NCBI GenBank assembly: GCA_029532415.1 | Contig: JAQOTA010000054.1 | Span: 3,782,001-3,846,000 of the forward strand | DNA length: 64,000 nt | Source: Marasmius tenuissimus | Lineage: Eukaryota; Basidiomycota; Agaricomycetes; Agaricales; Marasmiaceae | Reading direction: 5' to 3' | In this document: piece by piece, positions 1-11,203 of the stretch | Position numbering within the stretch: position 1 is the first letter of the stretch | Layout: each line of letters opens with the position of its first letter | The notes under the pieces: generated by a model | What the model was told of the DNA's origin: nothing | What the model saw: only the letters and a program-made list of their open reading frames with translations | Databases searched by the model: none | Translations under genes and position numbers: made by a program

Positions 1-1679
1 ATCAACGAGGTCATACAGAATCCAGCCTTTGGGCCAGCTGAAATCCGAAACCTGACGGGGACCTTTCTTGAAAAGTCTGTTGAAGTAAGTTCATAACTCT
101 ATAGGCAGATATTTGATATGATTGATGGACTAACCTACACTATGTCCATGAATACTTAGCTTCGAGACGCCTGGACTGCGCAAATTCAGAAGGGGGATGG
201 TACAAAGGCAGAAGTCGATGTTCTTCATTGGCTAAGTCGGATGACACTCGACGTTATCGGGCAAGCCGGTCAGTGATAATTTCCCGTTCCTCATTCAGTG
301 TGCTCACTGTCGTGCAGGTTTCAACTACCAATTCAACGCTATCTCCGGACAACACAATCTTCTGAACGAAGCCTTTTCAAAGGTATTCTCCTCTGGCAAT
401 TTCATGACACCCTCGGTCATTCTGAAACTGATGTTTCCGCCGTTGCGCGTAATGGTGAGCTCCCCGCACGTATCTCATGCCAGTAGAGAGTTACATGGCC
501 ATTGTTTCACGTGCTCAGCCCGAGACCGATGGAGCCTTTCGACGCGCCAAATCTACGTGCTTCCGTATTGCCGGAGAGCTTTTTGAGCAAAGCAAGGCTG
601 CTGCTATGAAGGTTTCTGCGTCGCAGGACAAGGACCTCTTCACGTTATTGATCGGATCAAACATGAAGACGGAAGTACCGGAAGATCAACGCATGACAGA
701 CGCCGAAGTTTTAGCTCGTGAGCTTCACTCATTTGCTTGTGTCACAACGATTGACTTTCCTTGTCAGAGGTTCCAACGTTCTTGGCCGCTGGACACGAAA
801 CAACCAGGTAAGATAATATTTCCTCTGGCCTTCCCAAGCCGATCACTGCTCATATTCTTTACTTCCTTTCCAAGCACCTCTACGACGTGGGCGTTCTATC
901 TGCTTTGTGCGTATCCCGAGGTACAACGGAAACTTCGAGAAGAGGTTTCGTTGATGGAGACAGGCTCACCTTCGATGGATCGACTCAACGCTCTACCTTA
1001 CCTCGATGCTGTAGTCCGCGAAACCCTCCGTCTCTTGGCACCTGTTACCTTTACGCTTCGGCAGGCGATGGAGGACGATGTGATTCCTCTTGGTGCGCCG
1101 TTCGTGGATCGTTACGGCCGGCGACACGAATCCTTAGAGTACGTCCGACTTTGTCGACCCTCACAAAAAGATTACTGACGCGAATTTCAATCAGGGTGAA
1201 GAAAGGGCAATCAGTCATCATTCCGATACTGGCCATTAACAAGGACAAGTCTTTGTGGGGTGAAGATGCGGAAGAGTTCAGGTAGTTGTCTCGGTCTCTC
1301 CAAAGACGCCGTGTTCTAATCTACAAATGTACATTCTAGACCAGAGCGTTGGGAGAACCTTCCCGAAGCTGTGAAGTCCGTCCCTGGTATCTGGGGTAAT
1401 ATGATGACCTTCCTTGGGGGCCCGCACGCGTGTATTGGATGGAGGTTTACAATTGTCGAGTACGTGGCTGCATGTGGTCCCGCTTGCTTTCTGTGCTGAC
1501 TTGATGACGGTAGGACGAAAGCCTTGTTGTTCACGCTGCTCCGCGCTTTCGAGTTCGAGTTGACCGTTCCAAAAGAAGATATCTTTGTCAAGCGAGGTAT
1601 CGCAATCATCCGCCCACAGTTGAGGGGCAAAGAAGGTAACGAACTCCCGGTCGTGATTAGGCCAGTGATACAGACTTGA
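1..1679 (+). CDS. Cytochrome P450 monooxygenase, copy 1 (5' end outside window)
   Basis: Heme-thiolate monooxygenase, expected to be ER-anchored and to hydroxylate a small lipophilic substrate. Exons read in frame at 19-84, 160-268, 318-454, 519-717, 768-807, 875-1138, 1195-1281, 1340-1459 and 1514-1679 (TGA). Visible motifs are AGHETT of the I-helix, ETLRL (the ExxR), RPERW, and the heme loop [10 protein letters not shown]. The window opens inside the intron before the sixth exon of the gene, judged from the complete tandem copy at 2151-4554, so the membrane anchor is missing here only because of the edge. No frame break was seen in the visible exons. It differs from copy 2 mostly at third positions and in introns. 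The CYP family and substrate cannot be assigned by eye. Confidence 0.9.
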
Positions 1680-1799
1680 TTGATCAAAAGGTTGAATCGT
1701 GGCTATTATTGATATTGTATGTGTATATATTTACGGATCCTCAATGGAAACCTCCCCGTTCACAGGAAATACTGAGTTTTGTACTGACGTGCATTATCT

Positions 1800-1970
1800 A
1801 TTCCTCCATCCCTCTCTGTTATACAGAATTTTAGCCCCCCCCCCCCTTACTACCTCGCCTCTGCAACCTCTTTTTTCGCACTTTGTTCCTTCACCATTGT
1901 AGCGAACTCCGAGAATGCCGACCTCGGTGGGGCCCGTTTCGTCCTTGATGTCGAGGCGCCGGATTCCCCG
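1800..1970 (-). pseudogene. Internally deleted remnant of the FMN-binding (PAI2-type) gene
   Basis: About 1800-1900 resembles the 3' end of the intact gene at 4724-5497 (around 4684-4780), and about 1903-1970 resembles its middle (around 5303-5360), joined directly. Most of the gene is therefore missing. It follows P450 copy 1 exactly as the intact gene follows P450 copy 2, so it is the decayed second half of a tandem duplication unit. A run of 12 C near 1832-1843 interrupts the first piece. The rest of 1680-2150 shows nothing else recognisable. Confidence 0.7.
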
Positions 1971-2150
1971 TCAATTTCCGACCAAATCAATTAGACATCG
2001 GGAACCACTCACTTCAACGCCCAGCGTAGTCATGAATGTTGCTCCCGGGCCTGATTCTTACCTTGACCTGCGCGTCCCGATACATACCCAAGAAGTTACA
2101 AAAGATCGTTGTTTATAAATTGGTAAGAACTTTCGTGATCTCTTTAGGAA

Positions 2151-4554
2151 ATGATGATTGACTGGCCCCCTTTCACTACAGCATCCAGGCTCGCTCTGGT
2201 GGCGAAAGTGACCATCACCGCAGCTGTTGGCTGGGTCGTTCAGATTGTCATCAGACGAACTATACATTACTTCTGTCTGAAGCACATCGCTGGGCCTTCC
2301 TTCGCTAGCCTTTTCAGCGGAAACTTTCAAGAGACTTTCGACGATGCAGGTCTCCTGTCTCCCGTGAAACAAGAAAAGCTAATTACCACCTTCTCTGCAG
2401 TGCAAAGCCGCGGTAATAAACCAGTGGATCGACCGATACGGCAAAGTTTTCAGAACTTGGGCGTTCTTCGGGGTAAGTTACTTTCCTCCACAAAGTGTAG
2501 TTCCTTCCCTCACGGTTGTACTATTGTTCGCAGGACATCGAAATCTATGTGGCAGATTTGAAGGGCATCAGCCATATCTTGAAACACGACAGTCTTCGTT
2601 ATCAGAAACCTGAACTCGTATTGTTCACCATGAGGCGTCTTGTCGGGGACGGTAAGTTGATTCTACACTCCTTCGAAGGACATGCACCGATCAAGCGGTA
2701 TCTTGTAGGACTGTTCGTCATAGAGGGAGATGCGCATCGGAAACAGGTGGGCATTCAGCTGCACAATTCGTATCAGGTAGCCAGATATGCTCATCCGTTT
2801 GTACGCAGCGGAAAGTCATGGTACGCCAGCTCCTTGGTCATACAAGACGTTGATCAACGAGGTCATGCAGAATCCAGCCTTTGGGCCAGCTGAAATCCGA
2901 AACCTGACGGGGACCTTTCTTGAAAAGTCTGTTGAAGTAAGTTCATAACTCTATAGGCAGATATTTGATATGATTGATGGACTAACCTACACTATGTCCA
3001 TGAATACTTAGCTTCGAGACGCTTGGACTTCACAAATTCAGAAGGGAGATGGTTCAAAGGCAGAAGTCGATGTTCTTCATTGGTTAAGTCGGATGACACT
3101 GGACGTCATCGGGCAAGCTGGTCGGTGACAATTCTCTGTTTATCGTTCATTGTGCTAATTGTCTTGCAGGTTTCAACTACCAATTCAACGCTGTCTCCGG
3201 AAAATACAACCCTCTCAATGAAGCCTTCTCGAAGGTATTCTCTTCTGGCAATTTCATGACACCCTCGGTCATTCTGAAATTGATGTTTCCGCCGTTACGC
3301 GCGCTGGTGAGCTCCGCTTATACTGGTAGAGAGTTGCGTGGTCATTGTTCAACATGTCCAGCCCGAAACCGATGCGGCCTTTCGTCGCGCCAAATCTACG
3401 TGCTTCCGTATTGCCGGAGAGCTTTTCGAGCAAAGCAAAGCTGCTGCTATGAAGGTTTCTGCGTCGACACAGGACAAGGACCTCTTCACGTTATTGATCG
3501 GATCGAACATGAAGACGGAAGTACCGGAAGATCAACGCATGACGGACGCCGAAGTTTTAGCTCGTGAGCTTTGGCACTCATTCGTTTACTTGTGTCAAAC
3601 CGATTAACTTACTTTGGGCCTTTCTAGAAGTCCCAACGTTCTTAGCGGCCGGACACGAAACAACTAGGTAAAATGATACTTCCTTTGGGCTGCTCCAGCT
3701 GGCCACTCATATGTCCACGTCCGTTGCAAGCACCTCCACAACGTGGGCGTTCTATCTGCTTTGTGCGTATCCCGAGGTACAAAGGAAACTACGAGAGGAG
3801 GTTTCGTCGATAGATACGGAGTCACCCTCAATGGATCGACTCAACGCTTTACCTTACCTCGATGCTGTCGTCCGCGAAACCCTCCGCCTCATGGCACCTG
3901 TTACCTTCACGCTCCGACAGGCAATAGAGGACGATGTAATTCCTCTTGATGCGCCATTCGTGGATAGTTACGGCCGCCGATACGATTCCTTAGAGTACGT
4001 CCGCCGTTGTCGATTCTCACATCGAAGAGGTTACTGACCACAAATCCCTTCGATTTTGTTAGGGTGAAGAAAGGACAAACAATCATCATTCCGATACTGG
4101 CTATCAACAAGGACAAGTCTTTGTGGGGTGAAGATGCGGAGGACTTCAGGTAGGTGTCTCGGTTGGTTTAAAGGCCGTGTTCTGAACTTCGATGGCTGGC
4201 CGTTCCAGACCAGAACGTTGGGAGAACCTTCCCGAAGCTGTGAAATCCATTCCTGGTACCTGGGGTAATATGATGACCTTCCTTGGGGGTCCGCACGCGT
4301 GTATTGGATGGAGGTTTACGATTGTTGAGTACGTGAAGATGCATATGGTTCCGCTTGCTTTCTGTACTGATATGAATGATGGTGGCAGGACGAAAGCCCT
4401 GTTGTTCACGCTGCTCCGCGCTTTCGAGTTCGAGCTGACTGTTCCGAGAGAAAATATTTTCGTCAAGCGAGGGTTCGCGATCATCCGCCCCCAGTTGAGG
4501 GGCAAGGAAGGAAATGAACTACCGGTCGTGATTAGGCCAGTAATACAGACTTGA
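2151..4554 (+). CDS. Cytochrome P450 monooxygenase, copy 2 (complete)
   Basis: Predicted 547-aa microsomal P450. Exons: 2151-2363, 2401-2472, 2534-2651, 2709-2746, 2809-2820, 2871-2936, 3012-3120, 3170-3306, 3362-3563, 3628-3667, 3731-3994, 4063-4149, 4209-4328, 4389-4554; the joined frame is open to TGA. An N-terminal hydrophobic anchor (residues about 11-33) is followed by a Gly-Pro hinge. AGHETT, ETLRL, PERW and [10 protein letters not shown] are present, with the heme-ligating Cys at about residue 484. Odd points are a 37-nt first intron and a 12-nt micro-exon at 2809-2820, chosen because they restore the usual P450 sequence around RKVMNPAFGP. The start ATG is the first in frame upstream of the anchor; a second Met follows immediately. 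It is a tandem paralogue of copy 1 and is followed by the intact FMN-binding gene on the other strand. Substrate unknown. Confidence 0.9.
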
Positions 4555-4723
4555 TTGATTAAAAGTTGAATCGTGGCTATTATTTATATCTTATGTGTAT
4601 ATTTATGCATCTTTAATGCAAACCTCCCCATTCACAGGAAAAAACCAAGTTTTGTACTGATTGACGTGCATCATTATCCAACCCTCCATCCCTCTCTGAT
4701 ACACAGAGTTTCAGCCACCCCCA

Positions 4724-5497
4724 CTACTTCGCCTCCGCCGCCTCCTTCTTCGCACTTCGCTCCTCCACCATCGCAGCGACCTCCTTCCCTACTGGCGTAT
4801 CCAAGCCGCGGAAACCGTCAATAACTCCCTGCCTATCCCCCTTCGACATCTCCTGCGACATCTTCCACTTGCCTCCCAAACTCGTAATCTCAATCTCAAT
4901 CCCGATAATCGCCTTCTTCAACTGCTCAACATACGGCCTCGGCGAATCATCCACCTCCCACTCTCTCATCTCACTCCTCTCAGTCCCATGTCCCATAAGC
5001 TCTCTCTCCGAAAACCTCGTAAGCTCAGCCGTATGACTCGTCAAAAAATCATCCGTCGATGCCGCTTTACTATCATAATACACCTTCAACTTACCATACA
5101 CCTGAGCTGCCGCATAGTTCCACGTCGGAACCACCTTTCCCGTCGTCGGTTTCGTCTCCCTGTAGAACGCAGGAGGGACATAGTGGTGGTTGGGGGAGTT
5201 GAAGAGGATCAGAACGTCCTGGGATAGTGTCGCGGGAGAAGGTGACGATCCGGACGTGAAGTGATCGATCAATGCTTTGCTTTGGGGGTTGGCACGTGCC
5301 ATGTGGCCTCTGAGAATGCCGAGCTCGGTGGGGCTCGATTCGTCCTTGATGTCGAGGAAGAATGGGATATGGGAGGACTGCAGGAAGGGGTATTTTTGGG
5401 ATTCGATCGCGGTGGTGATTATACCGAGAGGATTGGCTCTGATGAATGCCCGAAGGGTGAGCAGGTCTTCTACTGCATGGACGGCGCGAAGATACAT
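4724..5497 (-). CDS. FMN-binding split-barrel protein, PAI2 type (FMN_bind_2 family)
   Basis: Intronless 257-aa protein. It begins MYLRAVHAVED and contains RANPLGIITT, SSHIPFFLD, LRGHMARANPQ, NHHYVPPAFY and VPTWNYAAAQVYG, the pattern of the PAI2 transcriptional-regulator-like flavin-binding family known from bacteria and fungi. The family has a split-barrel fold related to pyridoxamine 5'-phosphate oxidases; in fungi the role is not settled. A longer frame extends upstream, but the ATG at 5495-5497 matches the family start and lies about 75 bases from a TATATATA box, so it was preferred. The Lys/Glu/Ala-rich C-terminus ends at 4724. It converges with P450 copy 2, and a deleted copy lies after P450 copy 1. 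Confidence 0.85.
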   Translation of the reverse strand: MYLRAVHAVEDLLTLRAFIRANPLGIITTAIESQKYPFLQSSHIPFFLDIKDESSPTELGILRGHMARANPQSKALIDHFTSGSSPSPATLSQDVLILFNSPNHHYVPPAFYRETKPTTGKVVPTWNYAAAQVYGKLKVYYDSKAASTDDFLTSHTAELTRFSERELMGHGTERSEMREWEVDDSPRPYVEQLKKAIIGIEIEITSLGGKWKMSQEMSKGDRQGVIDGFRGLDTPVGKEVAAMVEERSAKKEAAEAK

Positions 5498-5572
5498 GAT
5501 TTCTGAGGATTTCTGGTGGTGGAAGTAGAGAAGTACTGGTGAATATTGGTGTGGTAGGTAGAACAAAGGCTG

Positions 5573-5580
5573 TATATATA
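5573..5580 (-). promoter_or_regulatory. TATA box of the FMN-binding gene
   Basis: TATATATA, about 76-83 bases upstream of the chosen ATG at 5497 on the minus strand. Only the position and sequence support this. Confidence 0.5.
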
Positions 5581-6042
5581 CAATCTCGTACAAGTTACAT
5601 GCGGACCTTGGCGGGACCCCTGAAGAGCAAAAGGCAAGTCCGGAGCATCTGAGTCAGTGACAGGACACGGAGCTCCGGCACTCCGTCGAAAGCTCGAAAT
5701 GAGCTTGAGATCGTAAAGTACGCCTGTCTGCAGAGAACTCCGGGCTTAGGAAGCAATACAACCCTTATGCGAACCCGGTGTTCAGTGTCCGAAAGTTCGG
5801 TGTAACCATATACGATCTACTCGCGGAGATGGAAGTACTTCTGAACCCTCGTCCACTGAGCATACCAGCCGAACGTGTAATTATATCCACGTTGGCTCGG
5901 TTCTTCTTCTTCGTCGTCCTCTTGCAATCGTTTTGTGTCACTTTCATCGTCTCGCCTGGGTTCAGAAAGAAATCAACAAAAATTCTTTTAATATTCCATC
6001 GTACACATTCAGAGGAAAAAGAGAGAGCCTCCAACCCAACAC
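5581..6042. other. Spacer downstream of GH20 copy A, shared with copy B
   Basis: No gene is supported. About 5830-5970, read on the minus strand, resembles about 32650-32750 (for example the shared stretch GGCGAGACGATGAAAGT). The inverted duplication of the GH20 gene therefore continues at least 200 bases past its stop codon. Confidence 0.55.
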
Positions 6043-8252
6043 CTACTCATTTGTACACCTCTCAGGTCTTAACTGACAATACTTTGGCTGGATATTGATA
6101 GCCCTGATCCCCCTCGCCACCAACCTCGCCCGCAAGTCGTGAATTCTCCCAAGAACCTCCGTCTTGGCAGTCTTATTCCTCCCAGCTATAGCAGCTACTC
6201 TGTCTGTTCCGTCTGGGAGAGTAGGACCGGTCCAAAAGACTTCGGCGGAGCTAGCTGCGCGTGGCCACATAATTGGGTCGAGGTTTTCAGGTCCGGATTG
6301 TTCAGCCCAGAGGAGTTGCTGGCCTACAATGTAAGCATCAGAAATGAGAGCTTCAGCAAGTCAACGGGAGGGGTTCGCGTACCACCAAGAATAAGATGTT
6401 CTTGTGAAGCGCTGATGTTGGCGAGCGGATCGAAGGTATAGGCCTGTCGCCGGGACAAAATTATCAGGACAAGCCGAAGACGGAATGATGATTTGGAGGA
6501 TGCACCTTTTGCCATGATTTGAAGGGATCACACCAACTGTTCCCCAAGTCGCCTCCGAGCCAGCCACCACCTCCACAATCCTGGTAACAACAGCGTTAGG
6601 TTCAGGCTGAGGCGAAACGAAGTATAAACGAACGAGGTAGAAGTAATCGGCAGGCGCATGGACGATCCGTACGTTCTTCGCCGCGACAGAGGCTGCATGT
6701 TCGGATGATATCCAAACCCTACAAACTTCGAATCAGCACGGGTCGTGTACTCCAGTGGAGCGTCACCTACAGCGCTACGGTGTCGTTCTTCAGGGTAATA
6801 TTGTGCTCAAGTACCATCTCTACCGAGAGGATGTAAGCTTCTCTTCATGAAAAATTCGAAGAAAAACCGAACCTTCCCAAACAATCGGAGTCTTCCCAAT
6901 ACTCCTCAACCTATCATGCGTAGCATCCACCCAATCTCCAATAGCATCCTCCAGCGACCTCCCCGACTTCTCCAGCTCATCCTGCGTCTGCTGATCTTGA
7001 TTATAACAAGGCTGATTCACCTCGTCTCCACCAGTATGGAAAAATTTTGACGGAAGCTTCGACGCAACAGCAGTCAACATATCCAACGTGAAATTGAGCG
7101 TCGCCTCAGACGCCAACCGCAGCTGACCCGATGGTGGTTCACCGACTACATCTCCCGTCCCTTCGAAACATGCGACGTGTTCGGGATGGGAGAATGCGAT
7201 ACTAGCTGTGTGTCCTGGGTTGTCGATTTCCTGTGCGACGGTTCAAGAGCTGTTAAGGGAGGAAGTAGGAGATTTTAAAAAAAGCATACCATTATGACGT
7301 CGATACCTCTTTGAGCTGCGTGGGTGACAATTTCTTGTACGTCGTCTGGGCTGAACGTTTCTTGTGCCGAGTATGCGCCTTTTTCTGCGAGTTCGGGGAA
7401 TTCGGCGATTCCGAGGGGCCAGCTTTGGGAATCTGTAACGTGCCAGTGGAAGGTGCTCATCTGCAACCCGTTTTCAGGTTTTCATGGGGAATAGACCGGA
7501 CCATAAGCTTACCTTCACCCAAGACATCCCGTCGAGCATTCTCTTGATGTCGGAGACAGGGAAACTGGCGTCAAAACGATGGCGTTAGTCAAACTGGATA
7601 GCTTCGAAGTGTAGATCTTCAACGTACAAGTTTCGTGAAGTGTCCAAATGGACACCTCGATAGGGCTATCATAGGTAGAGTTTAGCTCGACCAGGCAACA
7701 AACCAGGCGCATGTAATTACTCACATATGCAGGGGAATCATTTGAAACTGTGACTGGAGCCATAGTCGTGTATGTCGTGCCATCCAAATCATACCACAGC
7801 TGGCCGAAGGTTGTTAATCCGCGGAATAGACCCAGGCTCGAGTTGGCCCGCAACGTAGCGTCTGAGCCGTCATTTGGTACGGTGAGAGTATAACTCTCAT
7901 CTCTGGCATGAAGTTCGTCTGTTGCCTCTGTCGCGATAGGCCGTATCGCGGGCGCGTTATCCGACAAAGCTAAAGTCAAACCGGAGAGACTCTTCGCGTT
8001 CTCCAGGCCACCTCGATTCGACTCTCCGCGATCCGGAACGAGAATTTGGAGTTTGTCGTTTTCCAACAGTTCTTTTGCTCGAGTGATAGCGTTCGTCAAG
8101 TCTTCCGGCGGCGAGTCGATGTCCAACTTGAAATCAAAGTCTTCTGCGAGTTTGAGGAGGGTGGTACCGGTCTCGAGAGACCTTGGGATTGGCCAGAGAG
8201 CTGACACATGATGGAGGAGGAGAATGAGCGCGAGGGAAATTCGGGAGAACAT
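6043..8252 (-). CDS. Secreted beta-N-acetylhexosaminidase, GH20 (copy A, intact)
   Basis: Predicted 565-aa secreted enzyme that removes terminal GlcNAc/GalNAc, for example from chitin oligomers during wall turnover or mycoparasitism. Exons (minus strand): 8252-7725, 7665-7628, 7564-7513, 7460-7290, 7230-6873, 6819-6771, 6718-6634, 6580-6506, 6443-6383, 6323-6043; the sum is an exact multiple of three. A signal peptide (residues about 1-18) is followed by the N-terminal GH20b-type domain and the TIM barrel. The catalytic Asp-Glu pair is in HTGGDEVN, residues about 332-333 (substrate-assisted retaining mechanism of the family). DSQSWPL, EIDNPGHT and WAEQSGPENLD are further GH20 signatures. Length is normal for a fungal GH20. 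A TATA box lies 37-44 bases upstream. A frameshifted inverted paralogue is at 30323-32569. Confidence 0.92.
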
Positions 8253-8288
8253 GGAGATGGTTGAACTGGAGTGGATCTCGAGATCGAG

Positions 8289-8296
8289 CTTTTATA
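8289..8296 (-). promoter_or_regulatory. TATA box of GH20 copy A
   Basis: TATAAAAG on the minus strand, 37-44 bases before the ATG. The same motif sits at almost the same distance before GH20 copy B (30277-30284), which supports it as a core promoter element. Confidence 0.6.
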
Positions 8297-9217
8297 CTTA
8301 TACTGGCTGAGTAGTCCTCGTGAGCATTGAGGTCATTTCAGGGAAGAAGAGAATAACGACGTACGGGGCATATGATCCTTCAGCTTCTTTTGTTCCTGGA
8401 GGCTGGCGTGTAACGGCCTACAGTGCGGACACGAGAGATGGAATCAATAAATTCGTTCCAGCGCGTCGAGAGTGACGATAAGCTTGTATGAATTTCCCTC
8501 AAACGGTAAACCTTTAGGGTAACGTTCAAGGACGTCGAGGTAATGTTGCACGGATCATTGACGAAGCCTTGAGAAATCGAATGGAACGGAGCACAAGGTA
8601 ATCGAAGTTGATGATGGTGAGAAGCAAAGTGGTGACGGTCATGGGTGCAGCTGCTGGTGATACTAAACATACAATCTCGATTCCTCATTCGTAAGGGAAT
8701 TACTCGACAGGTCCCGGAATACTAGAAACGGCGGATTGTAATTAGAGGTATGGGTCTGTTTACAGTAGCCAAGCTGCGAAAGGTAGAGAAACAAACTATT
8801 CCTACTTGCATGAAAAATCATTCCCGGGTCCTTAAAGCCGCGTGTAGATACTGGCAGGAAGAAAATAGCAATGTATGTCATTGTGAAGCACGAGTTTCTC
8901 GAAGGTCAGAACGGTAAGCATGGGTTGTTCAAACCCTCGGAAACGTGGAGCCAAGACTGTCAAGGTAAGGCTCTTGTCCGTAAGTCAAAAGCTCGGACAC
9001 AGTGAACGAAAACGCGAGAAGGGTAAGAGTAACAAAAACTGTAATTTGATATAAATTTCGCAATCATTGAAGGCTTTTAGAGGTGACGAGGGTATTATCC
9101 GTAGATGAGAGTTCCGATGGTCATCGCGAAGAGTCGTACAGCATGCATCGCGGCCAGCGATGATGAATATAGGTTGGAACAGGGTATCTGGGGTATTTTG
9201 TTCACGTCTTGACCATG
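8297..9217. other. GH20 upstream region, partly conserved in the inverted copy
   Basis: No gene is supported. About 8500-8680 on the minus strand resembles about 29930-30070 on the plus strand (shared ACCTCGACGTCCTTGAACG). Both copies stay open in one frame there, but they diverge quickly and no splice pattern joins them to a product, so the match is taken as promoter or duplicated spacer. 8880-9217 shows nothing recognisable. Confidence 0.4.
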
Positions 9218-9684
9218 CTATGACTGCGGAGCTCTAACGGCATGATGAGAGGCATGATAAAACGGTATCGGAGGGGCGTTCAATGCACCCATTCGATGAA
9301 TGACCGACTCCTAGAAGACAATTCAAGTTCGTTAGAAATACCATCCCAAGGGCAAGAGAACTGAACGTGAACGTTGAACGATGGCGACGTACCCTTGTTA
9401 CCGCAAGACCCGGCGTCTGTACCCCACGCTCAAAACCCCCACCCCCGCGTTGTTCTTCCCCATAGTAAAGCGGTAGCGTCAACGGACGCGTATTCGCGAA
9501 CTGCACAGCGATATTGTGCAGTCTATGCCTTCGTCGTCTTCGGCTTATCCTGTGGACAATTACTAATTTGCTAAACTTTAGTAGGCTCATCACACAAGGA
9601 ACGAAAATAGCACGTACAAACTGGGAGCAGCAAGAGCGCGATCACCCCGAAGAGAGAAAGCACGGCCTGAAGTCTCTCGTTCAT
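9218..9684 (-). CDS. Small membrane protein, family S, copy 1
   Basis: No family was recognised. Exons 9684-9618, 9562-9393 and 9310-9218 give a 109-aa protein. Residues about 6-22 form one hydrophobic helix (VLSLFGVIALLLLPV). They are followed by an Arg/His-rich stretch, then LPLYYGEE, a Gly run, TPGLAVTR, and a C-terminus with ESVIHRMGALNAPPIPF. The gene is supported by comparison with S2 at 28203-28645: the same two introns at the same phases, the same frame throughout, and differences concentrated at third positions and in introns. It lies upstream of GH20 copy A in the same direction and about 1.2 kb from the divergent MPA1. The N-terminal helix could be a signal anchor. Function unknown. 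Confidence 0.65.
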
Positions 9685-10097
9685 ATCTTTGATTATAAGT
9701 AGGTGTTGGGATCGAGAATGACGGTGACATTGGAAAAGAGCCTTGGGTGGGTTTAAATAACTTGAGGCGTTGAACAGCAGTTAACTTCTGACTGGCTCCT
9801 TCGGAATGTCGGGAATGAGAGATTAAGGCTGTGAGCGGGATTTTTGCGGTTTCCGGACGGTAATCATGTCAGAGTATAATATTATCCTCCCCATGTCTAA
9901 TGCTTTCCGGATCATGGTGTGAATGGCGAGAAGGAGGGATGAAAAAGGTTGTTGCAGGAGAAGGTTTATTTTGGAAGTGGAACGTGCACTCCCTCATGCT
10001 TGCATGACATAATACTTTCCCAGCACATGACCCAGATCTAGGGGAGGTGAATTCAATGTCTACAAGCCTTCTACTTCGTGTTTTTGGCCTTATTCTA

Positions 10098-10425
10098 TGT
10101 GTTTTTACGTGTAAAAATGGATTTTGTCTCATGAGATATCCTTGTGTATGTTGATTTTTACTCCAAAGGTGAATGGTGATGTAATTTTGAGTCATTTGCT
10201 CAGTTGACAGCAATTTCCTGCCTCCTCTGCTGGGGAGTGAGTTCCTCTGGAAGCTGGGGCTTCAAATAACACTCTTGAAGCCACTCCAGCATCCTGAGTA
10301 CTCCATGAATTCATGCAGAGGAGAAGGATGCAGCTGAACTGGCATAGATAATAGAATCTCAATATATGATCTTTGGATCCCCCTCTGCTAACAAATTCTG
10401 ACATGGTTACATGTACAGAATCAAA
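10098..10425 (-). repeat. CpG-free repeat remnant (left copy)
   Basis: Between TTTTTACGTG near 10097 and AAGTGCGGG near 10426 no CG dinucleotide occurs for roughly 325 bases, although flanking DNA is CpG-rich. About 10200-10440 resembles the reverse complement of about 27421-27610, where the same depletion is seen. This fits a silenced, methylated mobile element decayed by deamination. No coding remnant or terminal repeats were recognised. The strand is nominal. The rest of 9685-10810 shows nothing recognisable. Confidence 0.6.
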
Positions 10426-10810
10426 GTGCGGGAACCTTAAATAATGCTTCTTGATAAGCGGGACCTCATGGAGTCTCTCAGAAGCTTCGACGGGCACCAG
10501 ATACTGGTTTTTACAACAGCAAAAAAACGGCGATCAGCTGAGAAATAATTTCCCCCCTATGTATTGCCAAATTAGGAGCGGGATTAGAGCTCTCATGTTC
10601 GGGTGACATTTAGACCCTTGAAAAAATGAAGCAGACGGAATCAGACTATTTAATTTGTGTGTGCAATGAGGCTATGGAATAAGTCTGAGTCCAAACATCA
10701 TGATGATAATCCAAATCCTATCTGGAGTGCTCACCAAACCTAGTCCAATAGGCGGGACGTGTGATGTAAATATATTGAAGGAACGATAGTATAGTTTGGA
10801 AGGAAAGCAA

Positions 10811-10818
10811 TATAAAAG
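10811..10818 (+). promoter_or_regulatory. TATA box of MPA1
   Basis: TATAAAAG, 84-91 bases before the MPA1 ATG. All three MPA genes have a TATA-like element 46-91 bases upstream. Confidence 0.5.
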
Positions 10819-10901
10819 AAAATGACAGTGAAGACCATCGTACAGAACCCATTTTTTTTCTTCAACTCCCTTACCACTTTCGCAACTCATTCTTACCCAT
10901 A

Positions 10902-11203
10902 ATGCCCGCTATTCGTAGGGAGATTAAAAACACCCGTGGCCTGCACCGCTACCACCCATATCGCCCGATTTGGATGTCAATGTGTCCCGGAGATACCGAC
11001 GCTCAGCGCCGCCGCAGCGCGCTTCGAGAGCGCCGAATTGCTATTGTGAGATATCAGGTATTATAATTTCAGACTTACTTCTCACAGTGGCTGACTGTCA
11101 CATTTTTCGCCGCAACGGTTCACGGTTGCACCAGCTCATGCTCGCACTTTGGTGCGGATTGGTTCCCTGGATCATTGGGACCTGGATAGGATGGCTTTGG
11201 TAA
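10902..11203 (+). CDS. Small basic protein, family MPA, copy 1
   Basis: No family was recognised. Exons 10902-11057 and 11135-11203 give 74 aa. The N-terminus MPAIRR, the motif RYHPYRP and the cluster RRRSALRERR are shared with MPA2 (13674) and MPA3 (26709-27019), with third-position changes between copies. The intron falls after the same Gln codon in all three. The second exon is short and Trp/Leu-rich (ends GWLW). The stop overlaps TGGTAAG, which also looks like a splice donor; a spliced form with another tail cannot be excluded. Layout is an Arg-rich head and a hydrophobic tail, possibly membrane associated. Divergent from S1. Confidence 0.6.

Larger units (their letters stand above)
5760..11203. 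repeat. Left arm of a large inverted duplication (GH20 - S - MPA)
   Basis: Gene order from left to right is GH20 (-), small membrane protein S1 (-), CpG-poor element, MPA1 (+). The segment 26709-32810 repeats the order in mirror image: MPA3 (-), CpG-poor element, S2 (+), GH20 copy B (+). The S-to-MPA start distances are alike (about 1.22 kb and 1.18 kb). Homology is continuous through GH20 and its flanks and patchy elsewhere, so this is an old duplication with later insertions and losses. Ends are approximate. Confidence 0.75.

Noticed and set aside
1830..1845. Poly-C run as a regulatory tract
   Set aside because: It lies in a pseudogene remnant and homopolymer runs occur elsewhere (for example near 63924); no further support.
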